This document shows, in pieces, positions 34,589-44,045 of a stretch of DNA of 64,000 nucleotides. The stretch lies in the NCBI GenBank assembly GCA_026986775.1, contig JALSNX010000003.1, positions 124,001 through 188,000 on the forward strand, given 5' to 3'. Source of the DNA: Caldifarciminota bacterium. GTDB lineage: Bacteria > Hydrothermota > Hydrothermia > UBA1063 > CAJXJZ01. The notes under the pieces were generated by a model. That model did not search any database and was not told the DNA's origin. It was given only the letters and a program-made list of their open reading frames with translations. Within the stretch, counting starts at the first letter, position 1, and each line of letters starts with the position of its first letter. The position numbers were made by a program, and so were the translations under genes.

Positions 34589-34957
34589 TTATATAATCTT
34601 TAACTGCTCTCCCAGGTCTCCAACCACCGGCAGTTTTTTCCATTCACCCTGCACGGCATTTATTATACCCATAATGGAAATTACGAGAAATCCTATCCAG
34701 GCGAAAAAGTTGAGGATACCTGCAAGGTACTTTATAACAGGGATGAAGCTCAATACAATGTCCAGAAATATCCAGCCAGCTTCAAAAATAAGGATTGCAA
34801 TACCCTGTCTTATATGAAATTTCACATAGTCGTTGTCCGGTGCTACGAGTATTGGGACTATAACGAGTAACCCAAGATAAGAGAGCCAGGCTATCTGAGT
34901 TCCCTGTTTTACAGCTTCTTCTCTTGTTAATTCCTTTTTTTCTTCTTTTTCCTCCAT
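34589..34957 (-). CDS. DUF4870-like small membrane protein
   Basis: 122 residues. A charged N-terminus (E/K-rich, about 1-20), then L-S-Y-L-G-L-L-V-I-V-P and about three membrane helices, with the H-I-R-Q-G segment typical of DUF4870/Tic20-like proteins (F-H-I-R-Q-G-I-A-I-L). TAAAGGAGGG precedes the ATG. It lies in the hutU-to-ABC-F operon, 11 bases after the peptidase gene. Confidence 0.75.
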   Translation of the reverse strand: MEEKEEKKELTREEAVKQGTQIAWLSYLGLLVIVPILVAPDNDYVKFHIRQGIAILIFEAGWIFLDIVLSFIPVIKYLAGILNFFAWIGFLVISIMGIINAVQGEWKKLPVVGDLGEQLKII

Positions 34958-34968
34958 TTTTCCCTCCT

Positions 34969-36423
34969 TTAAGTGCGCAGAATGCCTTTGAAAGATTCTA
35001 TTAACGGCGCCATGTCAAATGGCCTTCCTGTAACTTTATCCAGCATTTCCTCTATCTGCCATCTTTTTCCTTCAAACCATAGTTCTTTCAGTAAATTGCC
35101 TGCTTTTTTATTAATAAACCATTTTTTGCCGAATTTTGTTCTCAAAAACTCGGAAAGCATTGCTTCTGCAAACCAGGCTCTCAAATAGTTTGCTGAATAA
35201 AACCCCATGTCAAGATCAAACAGGGCAAGTTCTTTCGGTATCTTTATAAAAAGAGCCTTTGTAAGATGTTCCCGATACATATCCTCGGATTTTTCTATGT
35301 TTTCTGTTTTGTGGAGGTCATATTCATACAGAAACTTCCCCACATATCTTCTTCCCAGAAATAGTCTCGCAAGCATTATATGCTTTATAAAATGGTCAAG
35401 GTCTTCTCCATATATGTCAAAATAATATTCAACGAAAACAGGATCGGTGAGAAGGTATTGAAATAAAAAGGCGTAAACTTCAGAAAGTCCCATGTCGCCC
35501 ATCGTCCTGTCTTCTATGCGTAATGTACATGATGTGTGGGCAAAATGTTGGGTGTGACCCATCTCATGGAGTGTTGTTTCGTAATCTCTGTAACCACCCT
35601 GCGGTAGAACACAGAGATATACATTGTTGGGAACTTCACATGGAGCACAGAAAGCACGAGGACTTTTTGTGGGTCTGACTTCAAGGTCAAGATGAACATT
35701 TTTCTGTTTCTCAATATCTATTCCCAAATTCAATAAAAATTCAGTTAAAAAGTCTTTAAGATATTTTGCCTTAAACTTGTTATCAAATTCTCTGGCTCTG
35801 AAGAAATATGGAGTGTCGTAAAGAGTGGCTGAATTAAGTGATATGTTCATCTTCAAGAGAAGATATTTATTCATGTTATGTGTGTATATCCTTTCAGTTT
35901 CCTTAAGAAAAAAGTAAAAGGCATCCCTGTAGTGGGAAAAATCAATGTTCTGTATTCTCTCCATAAATTCAAAGTATTTTCCATACGAAAACTTTACGAC
36001 TTCGGAATATACTCCTTTAAGATATTCTCTGTAGAGGGGTTCAAGCTCTTTTACAAACTCAATTTTTAGTTCGTGGAGTTTCTTTCTATCTTCACGGTTG
36101 TGCAGATTTTGAATTAATACCTGTAATTGGGAGAAGGTGATTTCCTGCTCGTTCAGGTAGAATCGTTTTTCAGACTTTTTTTTCGCTATACTTTCCAGTA
36201 TCTTTTTTGTTGCGTTGTTGAGATAGGAATTTATCAAAAATCCCCTGAGTTTTCTTTCCTCAGGGGGTATAGCATTGATGGTGTCTATTTCAAAAATATG
36301 AGCGTACTTTTTGTAGATCGGGGCAAGGTCTAAATGCTCTTTCTGCCCCGATCCATATTTATAATATTCACATGTAAGGTCACGAAGAAAGGACTCTATC
36401 TCCTCCCTGAGGTTATTTCCCAT
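34969..36423 (-). CDS. M3-like zinc metallopeptidase (oligopeptidase/carboxypeptidase type gluzincin)
   Basis: 484 residues, cytoplasmic. Zinc motif H286-E-M-G-H290, with the third ligand probably E315 in G-L-S-E-V-Y-A-F about 25 residues later, as in the M3/M32 oligopeptidases. The N-terminal 270 residues are helical, as in that fold. The exact subfamily is not certain. It overlaps the hutU end by 11 bases. Two strong hairpins (36316-36353 and 36241-36267) lie in its first 70 codons. Confidence 0.75.
   Translation of the reverse strand: MGNNLREEIESFLRDLTCEYYKYGSGQKEHLDLAPIYKKYAHIFEIDTINAIPPEERKLRGFLINSYLNNATKKILESIAKKKSEKRFYLNEQEITFSQLQVLIQNLHNREDRKKLHELKIEFVKELEPLYREYLKGVYSEVVKFSYGKYFEFMERIQNIDFSHYRDAFYFFLKETERIYTHNMNKYLLLKMNISLNSATLYDTPYFFRAREFDNKFKAKYLKDFLTEFLLNLGIDIEKQKNVHLDLEVRPTKSPRAFCAPCEVPNNVYLCVLPQGGYRDYETTLHEMGHTQHFAHTSCTLRIEDRTMGDMGLSEVYAFLFQYLLTDPVFVEYYFDIYGEDLDHFIKHIMLARLFLGRRYVGKFLYEYDLHKTENIEKSEDMYREHLTKALFIKIPKELALFDLDMGFYSANYLRAWFAEAMLSEFLRTKFGKKWFINKKAGNLLKELWFEGKRWQIEEMLDKVTGRPFDMAPLIESFKGILRT
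36236..36267 (-). terminator. Terminator-like hairpin inside the 5' part of the peptidase gene
   Basis: Read on the minus strand: CCCCTGAG (36266-36259), 9-base loop, CTCAGGGG (36249-36242), then ATTTTTG. The stem is 8 bp and a wobble pair extends it; five Ts follow directly. It has the form of a rho-independent terminator but lies in coding sequence ([11 protein letters not shown]), so at most it would attenuate. Confidence 0.5.
36316..36353 (-). other. Intragenic 10-bp inverted repeat in the peptidase gene
   Basis: GATCGGGGCA (36316-36325) and TGCCCCGATC (36344-36353) pair perfectly around an 18-base loop. It is about 50 bases upstream, in the transcript, of the terminator-like hairpin. 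No known RNA family was recognised. Confidence 0.45.
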
Positions 36424-38071
36424 TGTTCTCCATAGGTATTACAAGACCGTGTTTCTTTGCAGTTTCTTTTGCTATTTCATAGCCAGCATCTGCATGTCTT
36501 ATTACACCTATACCGGGGTCATTTGTCAGCACTCTCTCAAGTTTCTTTTGAGCAAGGTCTGTCCCATCAGCCACAATGACCATTCCTGCGTGAAGTGAAT
36601 ACCCTATGCCAACACCGCCACCATGATGGAAGGAAACCCATGTCGCACCTGAAGCCACATTTAACATGGCGTTTAGAATGGGCCAGTCAGCTATTGCATC
36701 AGAACCATCTTTCATGGCCTCTGTTTCTCTGTAAGGTGAAGCAACAGAACCCGTATCATGATGGTCTCTTCCTATTACAATAGGTGCCTCAATCTCACCC
36801 TTTTTAACCATTTCATTTATAGCAAGACCGAATTCTGCTCTTTGACCCTGCCCAAGCCAGCATATTCTTGCCGGAAGTCCCTGCCATTTGACCTTTTTCT
36901 GGGCGAGTTCTATCCATTTTCTCAAGTGCTCATCTTCAGGAAAGAGTTCCAGAACCTTTTTATCGGTTTTGTAAATGTCCTCTGGATTTCCTGAGAGAGC
37001 AACCCATCTGAATGGACCAGAACCTTCTGCAAACAGGTCTCTTATAAATGCAGGTACGTATCCCTGAATATCAAAGGCGTTCTTAACACCATTGTCATAG
37101 GCAAGACGTCTGAGATTATTGCCGTATTCAAACGTAATTGCACCCTGTTTCTGCATTTGTAACATGGCTTCAACATGTTTTGCAGCAGATTCCCCGACCC
37201 TTTTAATATAATCTTCAGGGTTTTTCTTCCTCAGTTCATCGGCTTCTTCTACGGTAAGTCCTGCTGGAATGTATCCATTTAAGGGGTCATGTGCTGCAAC
37301 CTGGTCAGTAAGCACATCCGGAATAAAACCACGTCTTACCAGTTCTGGATGCACCTCTGCCGCGTTTCCAAGAAGCCCGATGGAAAGTGGTTTACCCTCT
37401 TTTTTAGCTTCTTCAGCCATTTTTAAAGCTTCGTCAAGGTTATCTGTCCATGTATCAAGGTAGCCTGTCTTAATTCTTCTTTCTATAGCCCATGGATTTA
37501 CTTCTACTGCAATCATAACACCATCGTTAAGGGTTGCAGCCAGCGGTTGTGCTCCTCCCATCTCACCCAATCCTGCGGTAAGCACTATTTTACCTTTAAG
37601 AGAACCACCAAAATACTTTTTCGCAGCAGCAAAGAATGTTTCATAGGTTCCCTGAAGTATTCCCTGTGTGCCAATATAAATCCATGAACCTGCAGTCATC
37701 TGCCCATAAATGATAAGCCCGCGTTCTTCAAGTTCTCTGAAGTATTCCCAGTTAGCCCATTTGGGTACCAGATTACTATTGGCAATAAGCACTCTTGGTG
37801 CCCATTCATGCGTTTTGAAAACACCAACAGGCTTTCCAGACTGCACTATGAGTGTCTCATCAAGTTCAAGTTCCTTTAATGTGTTAACTATGGCATCAAA
37901 GGCTTCCCATGATCTTGCAGCTCTGCCGGTTCCTCCATAAACTATGAGGTTTGCAGGGTCTTTTGCAACCTCGGGGTCGAGGTTGTTCATAATCATTCTC
38001 ATGGGTGCTTCTGTCTGCCATGATTTGGCAGTTAACTTTGTGCCACGAGGTGCTTTTACAACTCTTGTCAT
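36413..38071 (-). CDS. hutU: Urocanate hydratase
   Basis: 552 residues, full family length. NAD-binding G-L-G-E-M-G-G-A-Q region near 170, active-site region R-D-H-H-D-T-G-S-V and the C-terminal [12 protein letters not shown] are all typical. It converts urocanate to imidazolonepropionate in histidine breakdown. No hutH, hutI or formiminotransferase gene is in the window. GGGGGT precedes the ATG, and a good promoter lies upstream. Confidence 0.95.
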   Translation of the reverse strand: MTRVVKAPRGTKLTAKSWQTEAPMRMIMNNLDPEVAKDPANLIVYGGTGRAARSWEAFDAIVNTLKELELDETLIVQSGKPVGVFKTHEWAPRVLIANSNLVPKWANWEYFRELEERGLIIYGQMTAGSWIYIGTQGILQGTYETFFAAAKKYFGGSLKGKIVLTAGLGEMGGAQPLAATLNDGVMIAVEVNPWAIERRIKTGYLDTWTDNLDEALKMAEEAKKEGKPLSIGLLGNAAEVHPELVRRGFIPDVLTDQVAAHDPLNGYIPAGLTVEEADELRKKNPEDYIKRVGESAAKHVEAMLQMQKQGAITFEYGNNLRRLAYDNGVKNAFDIQGYVPAFIRDLFAEGSGPFRWVALSGNPEDIYKTDKKVLELFPEDEHLRKWIELAQKKVKWQGLPARICWLGQGQRAEFGLAINEMVKKGEIEAPIVIGRDHHDTGSVASPYRETEAMKDGSDAIADWPILNAMLNVASGATWVSFHHGGGVGIGYSLHAGMVIVADGTDLAQKKLERVLTNDPGIGVIRHADAGYEIAKETAKKHGLVIPMENNGK

Positions 38072-38104
38072 TCTATACCCCCTGTGTCTTTTTTAGTTAA
38101 GTGT

Positions 38105-38133
38105 ATTATATCGCATAACATATAGTGGTTCAA
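38105..38133 (-). promoter_or_regulatory. Promoter of the hutU operon
   Basis: On the minus strand: TTGAAC (38133-38128), 17 bp, perfect TATAAT (38110-38105). Transcription should start near 38098, leaving a short leader with GGGGGT before ATG 38071. It is divergent to the promoter at 38153. Confidence 0.78.
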
Positions 38134-38152
38134 CCGAAAAGCCGTCATTTGT

Positions 38153-38181
38153 TTGGATTTCCAGAGTTGCACACTTAAAAT
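38153..38181 (+). promoter_or_regulatory. Promoter of the giant TPR gene, leaderless start predicted
   Basis: TTGGAT at 38153-38158, 17 bp, TAAAAT at 38176-38181, then seven bases and ATG 38189. The TTG of the -35 also opens a longer reading frame; that start was rejected because ATG 38189 begins a proper signal peptide. Confidence 0.65.
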
Positions 38182-38188
38182 TATAAAC

Positions 38189-41038
38189 ATGAGTGGGTTA
38201 TTTCTGGCACTTGCAATTTTTACGCAGGTAAGCATCCTTGATTTACCAAGGCACTATGCAAAGCAGGGAGACATAGAAAGTGCCATCAGAGCCTATTCTG
38301 AGATTTATCGGACCTCTCTGGATTCTGTTATAAAGTATCAGGCTCTCTATGAGCAGGCACTTTTATATCTTGAAAAACATGATACCATATCAGCAATTTC
38401 CAATCTATATAAGCTATCCCAGAGATTTATGCCAGATTCCATTGCTGAAAATGTTTTCAAGTTGCTTTTTAAACTTGACAGGTCAAGACTGGGAAACAAC
38501 GCAGTGAAATTTGCGCATCTTTATCCATCTGTGTCAGAGAGAGAGAGGTTGCTTGTGAACATATTGAGGAAGCTTGAGGAACGAGGTGATACTACACATT
38601 ATCTTGAAGTTTTACGAATACTTGCTTCTGACTATGGTAGAAAGTATAGGAAAAAACTATCAGCCTTTATTTACGAAAATGATATGGAAGACAAAGTTTT
38701 CCCTGACCTTTTTGATGTAAATTCTGAGGCTCCATACTATTATTACATACACAAAGGTGATACATTTGATGCTTTTTATACTCTTTTTGGTAGAAGGGAT
38801 GCCCAAAGCCGCAGGCTCAGATTGAAAATACTTTATGACCTTGGTGCTTATGATGCATGTTTAAGGATGATAGGACGTAGAGAAAATGATTATGATCTTG
38901 TGAAGATGAAGGTTCTTTCTGCTGTAAAAAAGAGAATGCGTGCGGATTCAATTGTCAGTCTTGTAAAATCCTATAAAACAAACGGAAAACTCTACAGAAA
39001 GATACTCAGCCTCCTTGATACACTTAGAGATTATGGACTTTTAAGGGCCTTGTTGAAAAAGAACCCAGAAGGGGCTTTACTCAATGCTCAGGGTGCAAGC
39101 AGTGGGCTTAGAGATACAGTGTTTTTTAATCTTGCCAAGTGGCTTTCTGTTAAGGGATATTATGGGTTTGCAAAAGCACTTATAGACGGAGTGGAAAATT
39201 ACTACCCCATGGATACGCTTCTTATGTGGAAGGATTACCTGCAAAAGAAGCGCAAAATGCCACAGGATATTTTGCTTGAACGTAGTGATATTATAGGCAA
39301 AGTTAAAGAACTTTTTGATAATGGCTATTATGCTGAGCTTGTACAGTATGCTAAGGGAAGAGAGCTACCGAAACAACTCGTGCCCTATATAACTGAATCA
39401 CTTTATATGCTCTGGAAACTTTATGGAAGAAGGGGATACTTAAAAGGCGCTTTTAAACTTGCCGAGAAATATAGGGAACTTATCCCACGTGATATATATT
39501 TCAGAATAGTGTATGACTATGATCCGAGAGAGTTTGATATAGAAAGATACAACTATAGAGATTTGACACCTTTTGAATCATATTTGCTCTTTTATCTTTT
39601 GAAAGCTCAGAACAAAGTTAAGCTGATTAAGGATTTCAAAGGAGAGAAAACCACAATGTTTCTTTACTATCTTGCTCTTGGAAATCCTGATTCAGCATTG
39701 TTTTTTATACCTGAAAATCAATTGTTTTATGGAATGTTCTTAAAAGAGTTTTCCCCGAAAAAAACAGAGGATTCTCTTAAAGTGTTCAATTATTTTAAGA
39801 GTGTAAAACTTGATTACATGAAATCTCCGGCAAAATTCATTGTAAAAACACTCATTGAATATGCTCTGTCTTTAAAAGACTATCTGGCTGCAGATTCATT
39901 ACTGAGAAGATACGAGGAGTATTATGGTAAGGACAGATACTGGGCCTATTCAAAGGCCAGATGGCATTATACCCTTGGAGATTACAGGGAATCTCTCGTT
40001 TATTCTCTGTTTTATGGAGATGCGGGTATGCAGGCTGTGACAGCGGCGTCTCTCTTAAAGCTTGGAAGAATACAGTTTGTCAATGACCTGAGACTTGACG
40101 AGTATGACCTCAATTTGTTGTATTTAAAAACAGGAGCACTTTCAAAGGTTAATGTTGCACTTTTAGATAGAGGCGATGCCCTCTCATATTTGAATGAGTT
40201 AACAAAAAGCAGGATTGATAAGAGTACATTGAAAAATGTTTTGAGTATAATGCTAAAGAAGAATGTTATTGATTCCATGACCTTCAATGTTTATGGTATT
40301 TTCTACGGTTTTGTCAATAGAGATAGCGTATATCTTAATGCGTATGCAAAGTCTTTCCTGAAGTACCTTACAGTAAAGACCCTTATGAGAAAGAATCTTC
40401 TTGATTCAGCACTTTTGGTTATAGGTAATCCTGAGAGTGATGTGGATAGTTTTAAATATCATCTGTATTTTAAAAAGGGCACAATAATGTATTTAAAACA
40501 CAGGTATAAAAAGGCTTATGAGTATTACAGAAAGGCTGAGGGGCTTAAATCTCTGAAAGATGCTGCCATGTTCAACGCTTACCTTTCCTCCAAAAGAGCC
40601 AGCTTAAAAGAGAATACTTTGAAATCTCTGACGCATTATATAGAGAATTGCATAAGATGTGAAAAACTCCCGGATGCATATATTTCCCTGGGTTTTAATC
40701 TTATTGAGGCAGGACGTTCTGATTCTGCTATAAGTGTGATGAGAAATGTTGAAGGTTATCTTAATAGTGGACAGGAAGCTGAGTTAAAATACTGGCTGGG
40801 TACGGCCTATATGCAGGATTCACTCTTTAAAAATGCAGCAGGCTACTTTTTGCGTGTTTATAAATTCCATCAAAAAGATGGACAGTGGGGTGACACAGGT
40901 GGTTTAAATGCAGCAAGGCTCTGTTATGTACTTGGACTTAAAAATAAAGCGAAAAAGATATATACAGCAATTATAAAGAAGCGAAAGAACGATGCTCTTG
41001 CTGAAGAAGCAAAGAAAGAAATATCCATACTGAAATGA
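38189..41038 (+). CDS. Large TPR-repeat exported protein of unknown function
   Basis: 949 residues from ATG 38189. Signal peptide at the N-terminus (M-S-G-L-F-L-A-L-A-I-F-T-Q-V), followed by helical repeats along nearly the whole length. TPR-like units are clearest at the ends, e.g. G-D-I-E-S-A-I-R-A-Y-S-E-I-Y near 30 and a K-K-A-Y-E-Y-Y-R-K-A-E unit near 780. It is probably a periplasmic or surface scaffold. The next gene overlaps by 4 bases (ATGA). Confidence 0.65.
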   Translation: MSGLFLALAIFTQVSILDLPRHYAKQGDIESAIRAYSEIYRTSLDSVIKYQALYEQALLYLEKHDTISAISNLYKLSQRFMPDSIAENVFKLLFKLDRSRLGNNAVKFAHLYPSVSERERLLVNILRKLEERGDTTHYLEVLRILASDYGRKYRKKLSAFIYENDMEDKVFPDLFDVNSEAPYYYYIHKGDTFDAFYTLFGRRDAQSRRLRLKILYDLGAYDACLRMIGRRENDYDLVKMKVLSAVKKRMRADSIVSLVKSYKTNGKLYRKILSLLDTLRDYGLLRALLKKNPEGALLNAQGASSGLRDTVFFNLAKWLSVKGYYGFAKALIDGVENYYPMDTLLMWKDYLQKKRKMPQDILLERSDIIGKVKELFDNGYYAELVQYAKGRELPKQLVPYITESLYMLWKLYGRRGYLKGAFKLAEKYRELIPRDIYFRIVYDYDPREFDIERYNYRDLTPFESYLLFYLLKAQNKVKLIKDFKGEKTTMFLYYLALGNPDSALFFIPENQLFYGMFLKEFSPKKTEDSLKVFNYFKSVKLDYMKSPAKFIVKTLIEYALSLKDYLAADSLLRRYEEYYGKDRYWAYSKARWHYTLGDYRESLVYSLFYGDAGMQAVTAASLLKLGRIQFVNDLRLDEYDLNLLYLKTGALSKVNVALLDRGDALSYLNELTKSRIDKSTLKNVLSIMLKKNVIDSMTFNVYGIFYGFVNRDSVYLNAYAKSFLKYLTVKTLMRKNLLDSALLVIGNPESDVDSFKYHLYFKKGTIMYLKHRYKKAYEYYRKAEGLKSLKDAAMFNAYLSSKRASLKENTLKSLTHYIENCIRCEKLPDAYISLGFNLIEAGRSDSAISVMRNVEGYLNSGQEAELKYWLGTAYMQDSLFKNAAGYFLRVYKFHQKDGQWGDTGGLNAARLCYVLGLKNKAKKIYTAIIKKRKNDALAEEAKKEISILK

Positions 41039-43032
41039 GGCTCTTTCTCTTCCTGTACGCTTTATACAGACTTTCAACCGTATATTCTGGAAGTGTAAAC
41101 AAAATATTAAGTGAAGATAGCAACCTGTATGTTTCTACTCCCTATAGAATTTACAGGAATAAAATAGATTTCCTGGACTTTACCAGTGTAGTTCAGGATC
41201 TTTATGTAAAGGGCGACACAGTTATAGTCTTAAATAGAGGATTGGGTACCTTCAATACTTATACTGACGTCTATGTCAATGGTAAACACATAAAACATTT
41301 TAACCCCGTATCCGGAGGAAAATATGTGGAGAAAGGTAGAGACTTTTATCTTGTAGCAACTGATTTTAATATCAGTGTGGGGAATGAGCAGGGCCATTTT
41401 TACAGTTTTAACATTTACTCCGGTCATGTTTTTTGTGACACTATGATTGCTGGATATATAGGGCTTTCAAATGATTTTGCGGTTTTTAAACCGGTTTTTA
41501 TCCGGGATTCGGTCTTTATGGACACAGTCTTTTCGCAAACCGGTGTACCGTTCCAGAGGGATTTTTTCTATGATGATTCTGCATTGTACTTCATAGGTTA
41601 TGATGGAAATCTATATGAACTCTCCTGTGAAGATGGTTTGCCTTCCTTAAAAAGACTTTTTACTGGACGAGATGGTTCATTTCATTTTGGTAGTGTGGTG
41701 AGTGTCCCGGGTGGGGGTCTGAGGTTTTATCTATCTACCTTTGATCGCACCTATGTTTATAAGGATACGGTAGGAAATAATCTTTCATTAATTGATTCTT
41801 TAGACTTCATAGCCCTTGATTTTGTTTTAATTGCTGATACCCTCTATGCACGGTCAACAGACGGTAGTGTTTGCAGGGTACGCAACAGAAAACTGATACC
41901 TGAATTGGGTTATCCTGCAACTTTATATGGTTTAAGATTGGATTCGGATTATATTTTTCTGAAGAATGGATATTTTCCTGCAGTTTTAGATATAAAAGAT
42001 CCAGTCAATCCATCATTTATGATACTGGACACATTAATGGTTAAGGATTTCCTGTATAATGACACGATGTTTGTATATCTTACCGCTGCCGATAGCTTAT
42101 TTTTAGAGAGGAATGGTGTTGTATGTTTTATTGACGATAGTGTTTCTTCGGGAATGGTAATCTCAGGAAAATATCTTTACTATAAAAAAGACAGCAGAGT
42201 GGTAGCCTTCAACCTTGAAGAGTGCACTGAATCTGCTTATCTGGAACTTGTGGATGAAAACATATTTAAATTTAAAGTTTACCAAAATAATCTGTACGTT
42301 GTTTCATTGGATTCCTCAGACAGATATTTACGTATCAGAAAAATGGACACGTTGCTCGGAGTTCTTAACATTTATGAGATTTATGGTGGGGGAGCCTATA
42401 TTTCCCCGGTAAATCCAGATTTTGCAGGGAATTTTATGTTTATTCCTTATATCAGGCAGGGATTGAATGAGTACAGAATATCCGTATTAGATATTGAAAA
42501 TAATGTATTTACCTCAGAATTTCAGGGACATGGAGGCATTAAAGGTATAAAGGCAATTTCTCAGGATACAGTTTTTATTCTTGAAAGGCCTTACGGAATG
42601 ATTGATGTGAGGCTTGGGATTGTTGATTTTGGTGATAGCACCTTCTCTGAGAGTGAGTATGTGGGAATAGGAGGGGGAAACAGTGCCATCTTGTCTGATG
42701 GAAGGTTCCTGTTTGTGTATACAGAAGGAAAGCTTGATATATTCCTTATTCCGGATATTCCTGTAAAATACGGAATACCCTATGTTTTCATGCGAAATAT
42801 AATAACGCAGAGAAGAATAAATATTTATTCCCTGTACAATACACCAGAAAATGTGCTACTTGAGATTTATAATGTTGCCGGTAGAAAGGTGTTTTACAGA
42901 TGGATGACCATGTTCCCGGGCGATAATCATATTTATCTGGATAATTTAAGCCATGATGGTTTGTTTATTTTAAGGCTCAAAACTACTGCTCCTCAGAAAG
43001 AATATACATTTAAATTCATCTACAAGAGGTAG
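41035..43032 (+). CDS. Secreted beta-propeller-like protein with C-terminal sorting-type domain
   Basis: 665 residues. A signal-like start (L-F-L-F-L-Y-A-L-Y) is followed by many short beta units resembling propeller blades (repeated D-T-V/L-Y motifs), with no enzymatic motif. The last 75 residues (N-V-L-L-E-I-Y-N-V-A-G-R-K-V-F ... G-L-F-I-L-R-L) look like a type IX secretion A-type sorting domain. It is coupled to the TPR gene upstream and followed two bases later by a flippase-like gene. Confidence 0.6.
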   Translation: MRLFLFLYALYRLSTVYSGSVNKILSEDSNLYVSTPYRIYRNKIDFLDFTSVVQDLYVKGDTVIVLNRGLGTFNTYTDVYVNGKHIKHFNPVSGGKYVEKGRDFYLVATDFNISVGNEQGHFYSFNIYSGHVFCDTMIAGYIGLSNDFAVFKPVFIRDSVFMDTVFSQTGVPFQRDFFYDDSALYFIGYDGNLYELSCEDGLPSLKRLFTGRDGSFHFGSVVSVPGGGLRFYLSTFDRTYVYKDTVGNNLSLIDSLDFIALDFVLIADTLYARSTDGSVCRVRNRKLIPELGYPATLYGLRLDSDYIFLKNGYFPAVLDIKDPVNPSFMILDTLMVKDFLYNDTMFVYLTAADSLFLERNGVVCFIDDSVSSGMVISGKYLYYKKDSRVVAFNLEECTESAYLELVDENIFKFKVYQNNLYVVSLDSSDRYLRIRKMDTLLGVLNIYEIYGGGAYISPVNPDFAGNFMFIPYIRQGLNEYRISVLDIENNVFTSEFQGHGGIKGIKAISQDTVFILERPYGMIDVRLGIVDFGDSTFSESEYVGIGGGNSAILSDGRFLFVYTEGKLDIFLIPDIPVKYGIPYVFMRNIITQRRINIYSLYNTPENVLLEIYNVAGRKVFYRWMTMFPGDNHIYLDNLSHDGLFILRLKTTAPQKEYTFKFIYKR

Positions 43033-43034
43033 GT

Positions 43035-43994
43035 GTGGAACATTTCAGGGTAAATAAAAAGATAATTGGCTGGGGAATTTTTATTCTCATATTGATTGGA
43101 ATAATATTTTTCTATTTTACTCTGAGCAAAAAAGGACTGAGAGTGCTTATTAGAGTAAATCCATGTTATCTTTTTATACTTTTTGTGCTATGGTTTCTGT
43201 ATATCCTTTTTGATTCTGTGAAATTTTCTATTCTTTCCCATATTGGCGAAAATCGGATAAGTGTAAAAACCGCCTTTGAAACAATTGTAATAGGCATATT
43301 TCTCGCAGCCATAACACCGTTCCAGATGAGCGGTTTACCTGTTCAGATTTATTATCTTTACAGAAAAAACATCAATGTTGGAGAGGCCACATCATATATT
43401 CTGCTTCGTGGTATGGTGACATTTACTGGTATTCTTACACTCGCACTTCCATATTCTTATATCTTTAGAAATACATTTCAGGGTATTATGAGAGGCATAT
43501 ATTTATACGCCATTTTCGTTATATCCATGATATCACTGGTATATTTACTCGTTATTTTTGCTCCGAATATTCTTAAAAAAATTATAAAGGGTAAAAGCTT
43601 TGAAGAATTTATGATTTTGAGATTGGTACTATTGAATGCATTAGAAAAAAGAGGAAAAAGAAGGTATCTCTTATATGCATTTCTTTCCACGTTATTATCC
43701 CTTGCTTTTCTTGGCCTTATTCCGTATATGGTTCAGATTGCTATAGGGATCAGGAAATTCACTTTATTTGAGTCTATTGGTTATCAGATGATAGTGGTAT
43801 CATCTTTGCTCTTTTCTCCAACCCCTGGTGGTAGTGGCATTGCAGAGACTGCAGGCAGTTTTATCTTTTTAGGAAATCTGTCCAGTGTTTATGTCTTCCC
43901 TTTTATAGTGCTCTGGAGATTCTTTACATTTTATCTTTCCGCAATCATAGGCGGTCTTATTTTCATCAGAGAGGGCAAAAAACTATTAAAATAA
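43035..43994 (+). CDS. LPG-synthase TM / flippase-like integral membrane protein (UPF0104 family)
   Basis: 319 residues from GTG 43035 with an AGGTAGG Shine-Dalgarno. About eight membrane helices. F-E-T-I-V-I-G-I-F-L-A-A-I-T-P-F-Q-M-S-G near 85-105 and the S-P-T-P-G-G-S-G-I-A-E motif near 260 are diagnostic for the AglD/MprF-flippase-like family. Members move or modify lipids, or are of unknown substrate. It ends at a bidirectional terminator. Confidence 0.82.
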   Translation: MEHFRVNKKIIGWGIFILILIGIIFFYFTLSKKGLRVLIRVNPCYLFILFVLWFLYILFDSVKFSILSHIGENRISVKTAFETIVIGIFLAAITPFQMSGLPVQIYYLYRKNINVGEATSYILLRGMVTFTGILTLALPYSYIFRNTFQGIMRGIYLYAIFVISMISLVYLLVIFAPNILKKIIKGKSFEEFMILRLVLLNALEKRGKRRYLLYAFLSTLLSLAFLGLIPYMVQIAIGIRKFTLFESIGYQMIVVSSLLFSPTPGGSGIAETAGSFIFLGNLSSVYVFPFIVLWRFFTFYLSAIIGGLIFIREGKKLLK

Positions 43995-44018
43995 AAGGTG
44001 TCCGTATGGACACCTTTT
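43993..44018. terminator. Bidirectional terminator between the flippase gene and fabF
   Basis: AAAAGGTGTCC (43993-44003) pairs perfectly with GGACACCTTTT (44008-44018) around GTAT: an 11-bp stem with a tetraloop and A/T-rich flanks on both sides. It serves both convergent genes. Confidence 0.9.
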
Positions 44019-44045
44019 CAATATTCAAACCTCTATTCTTATTAT

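Noticed and set aside
38153-38188. TTG 38153 as the start of the giant TPR protein
   Set aside because: That TTG is the -35 element; ATG 38189 starts a signal peptide and is 7 bases after a -10.
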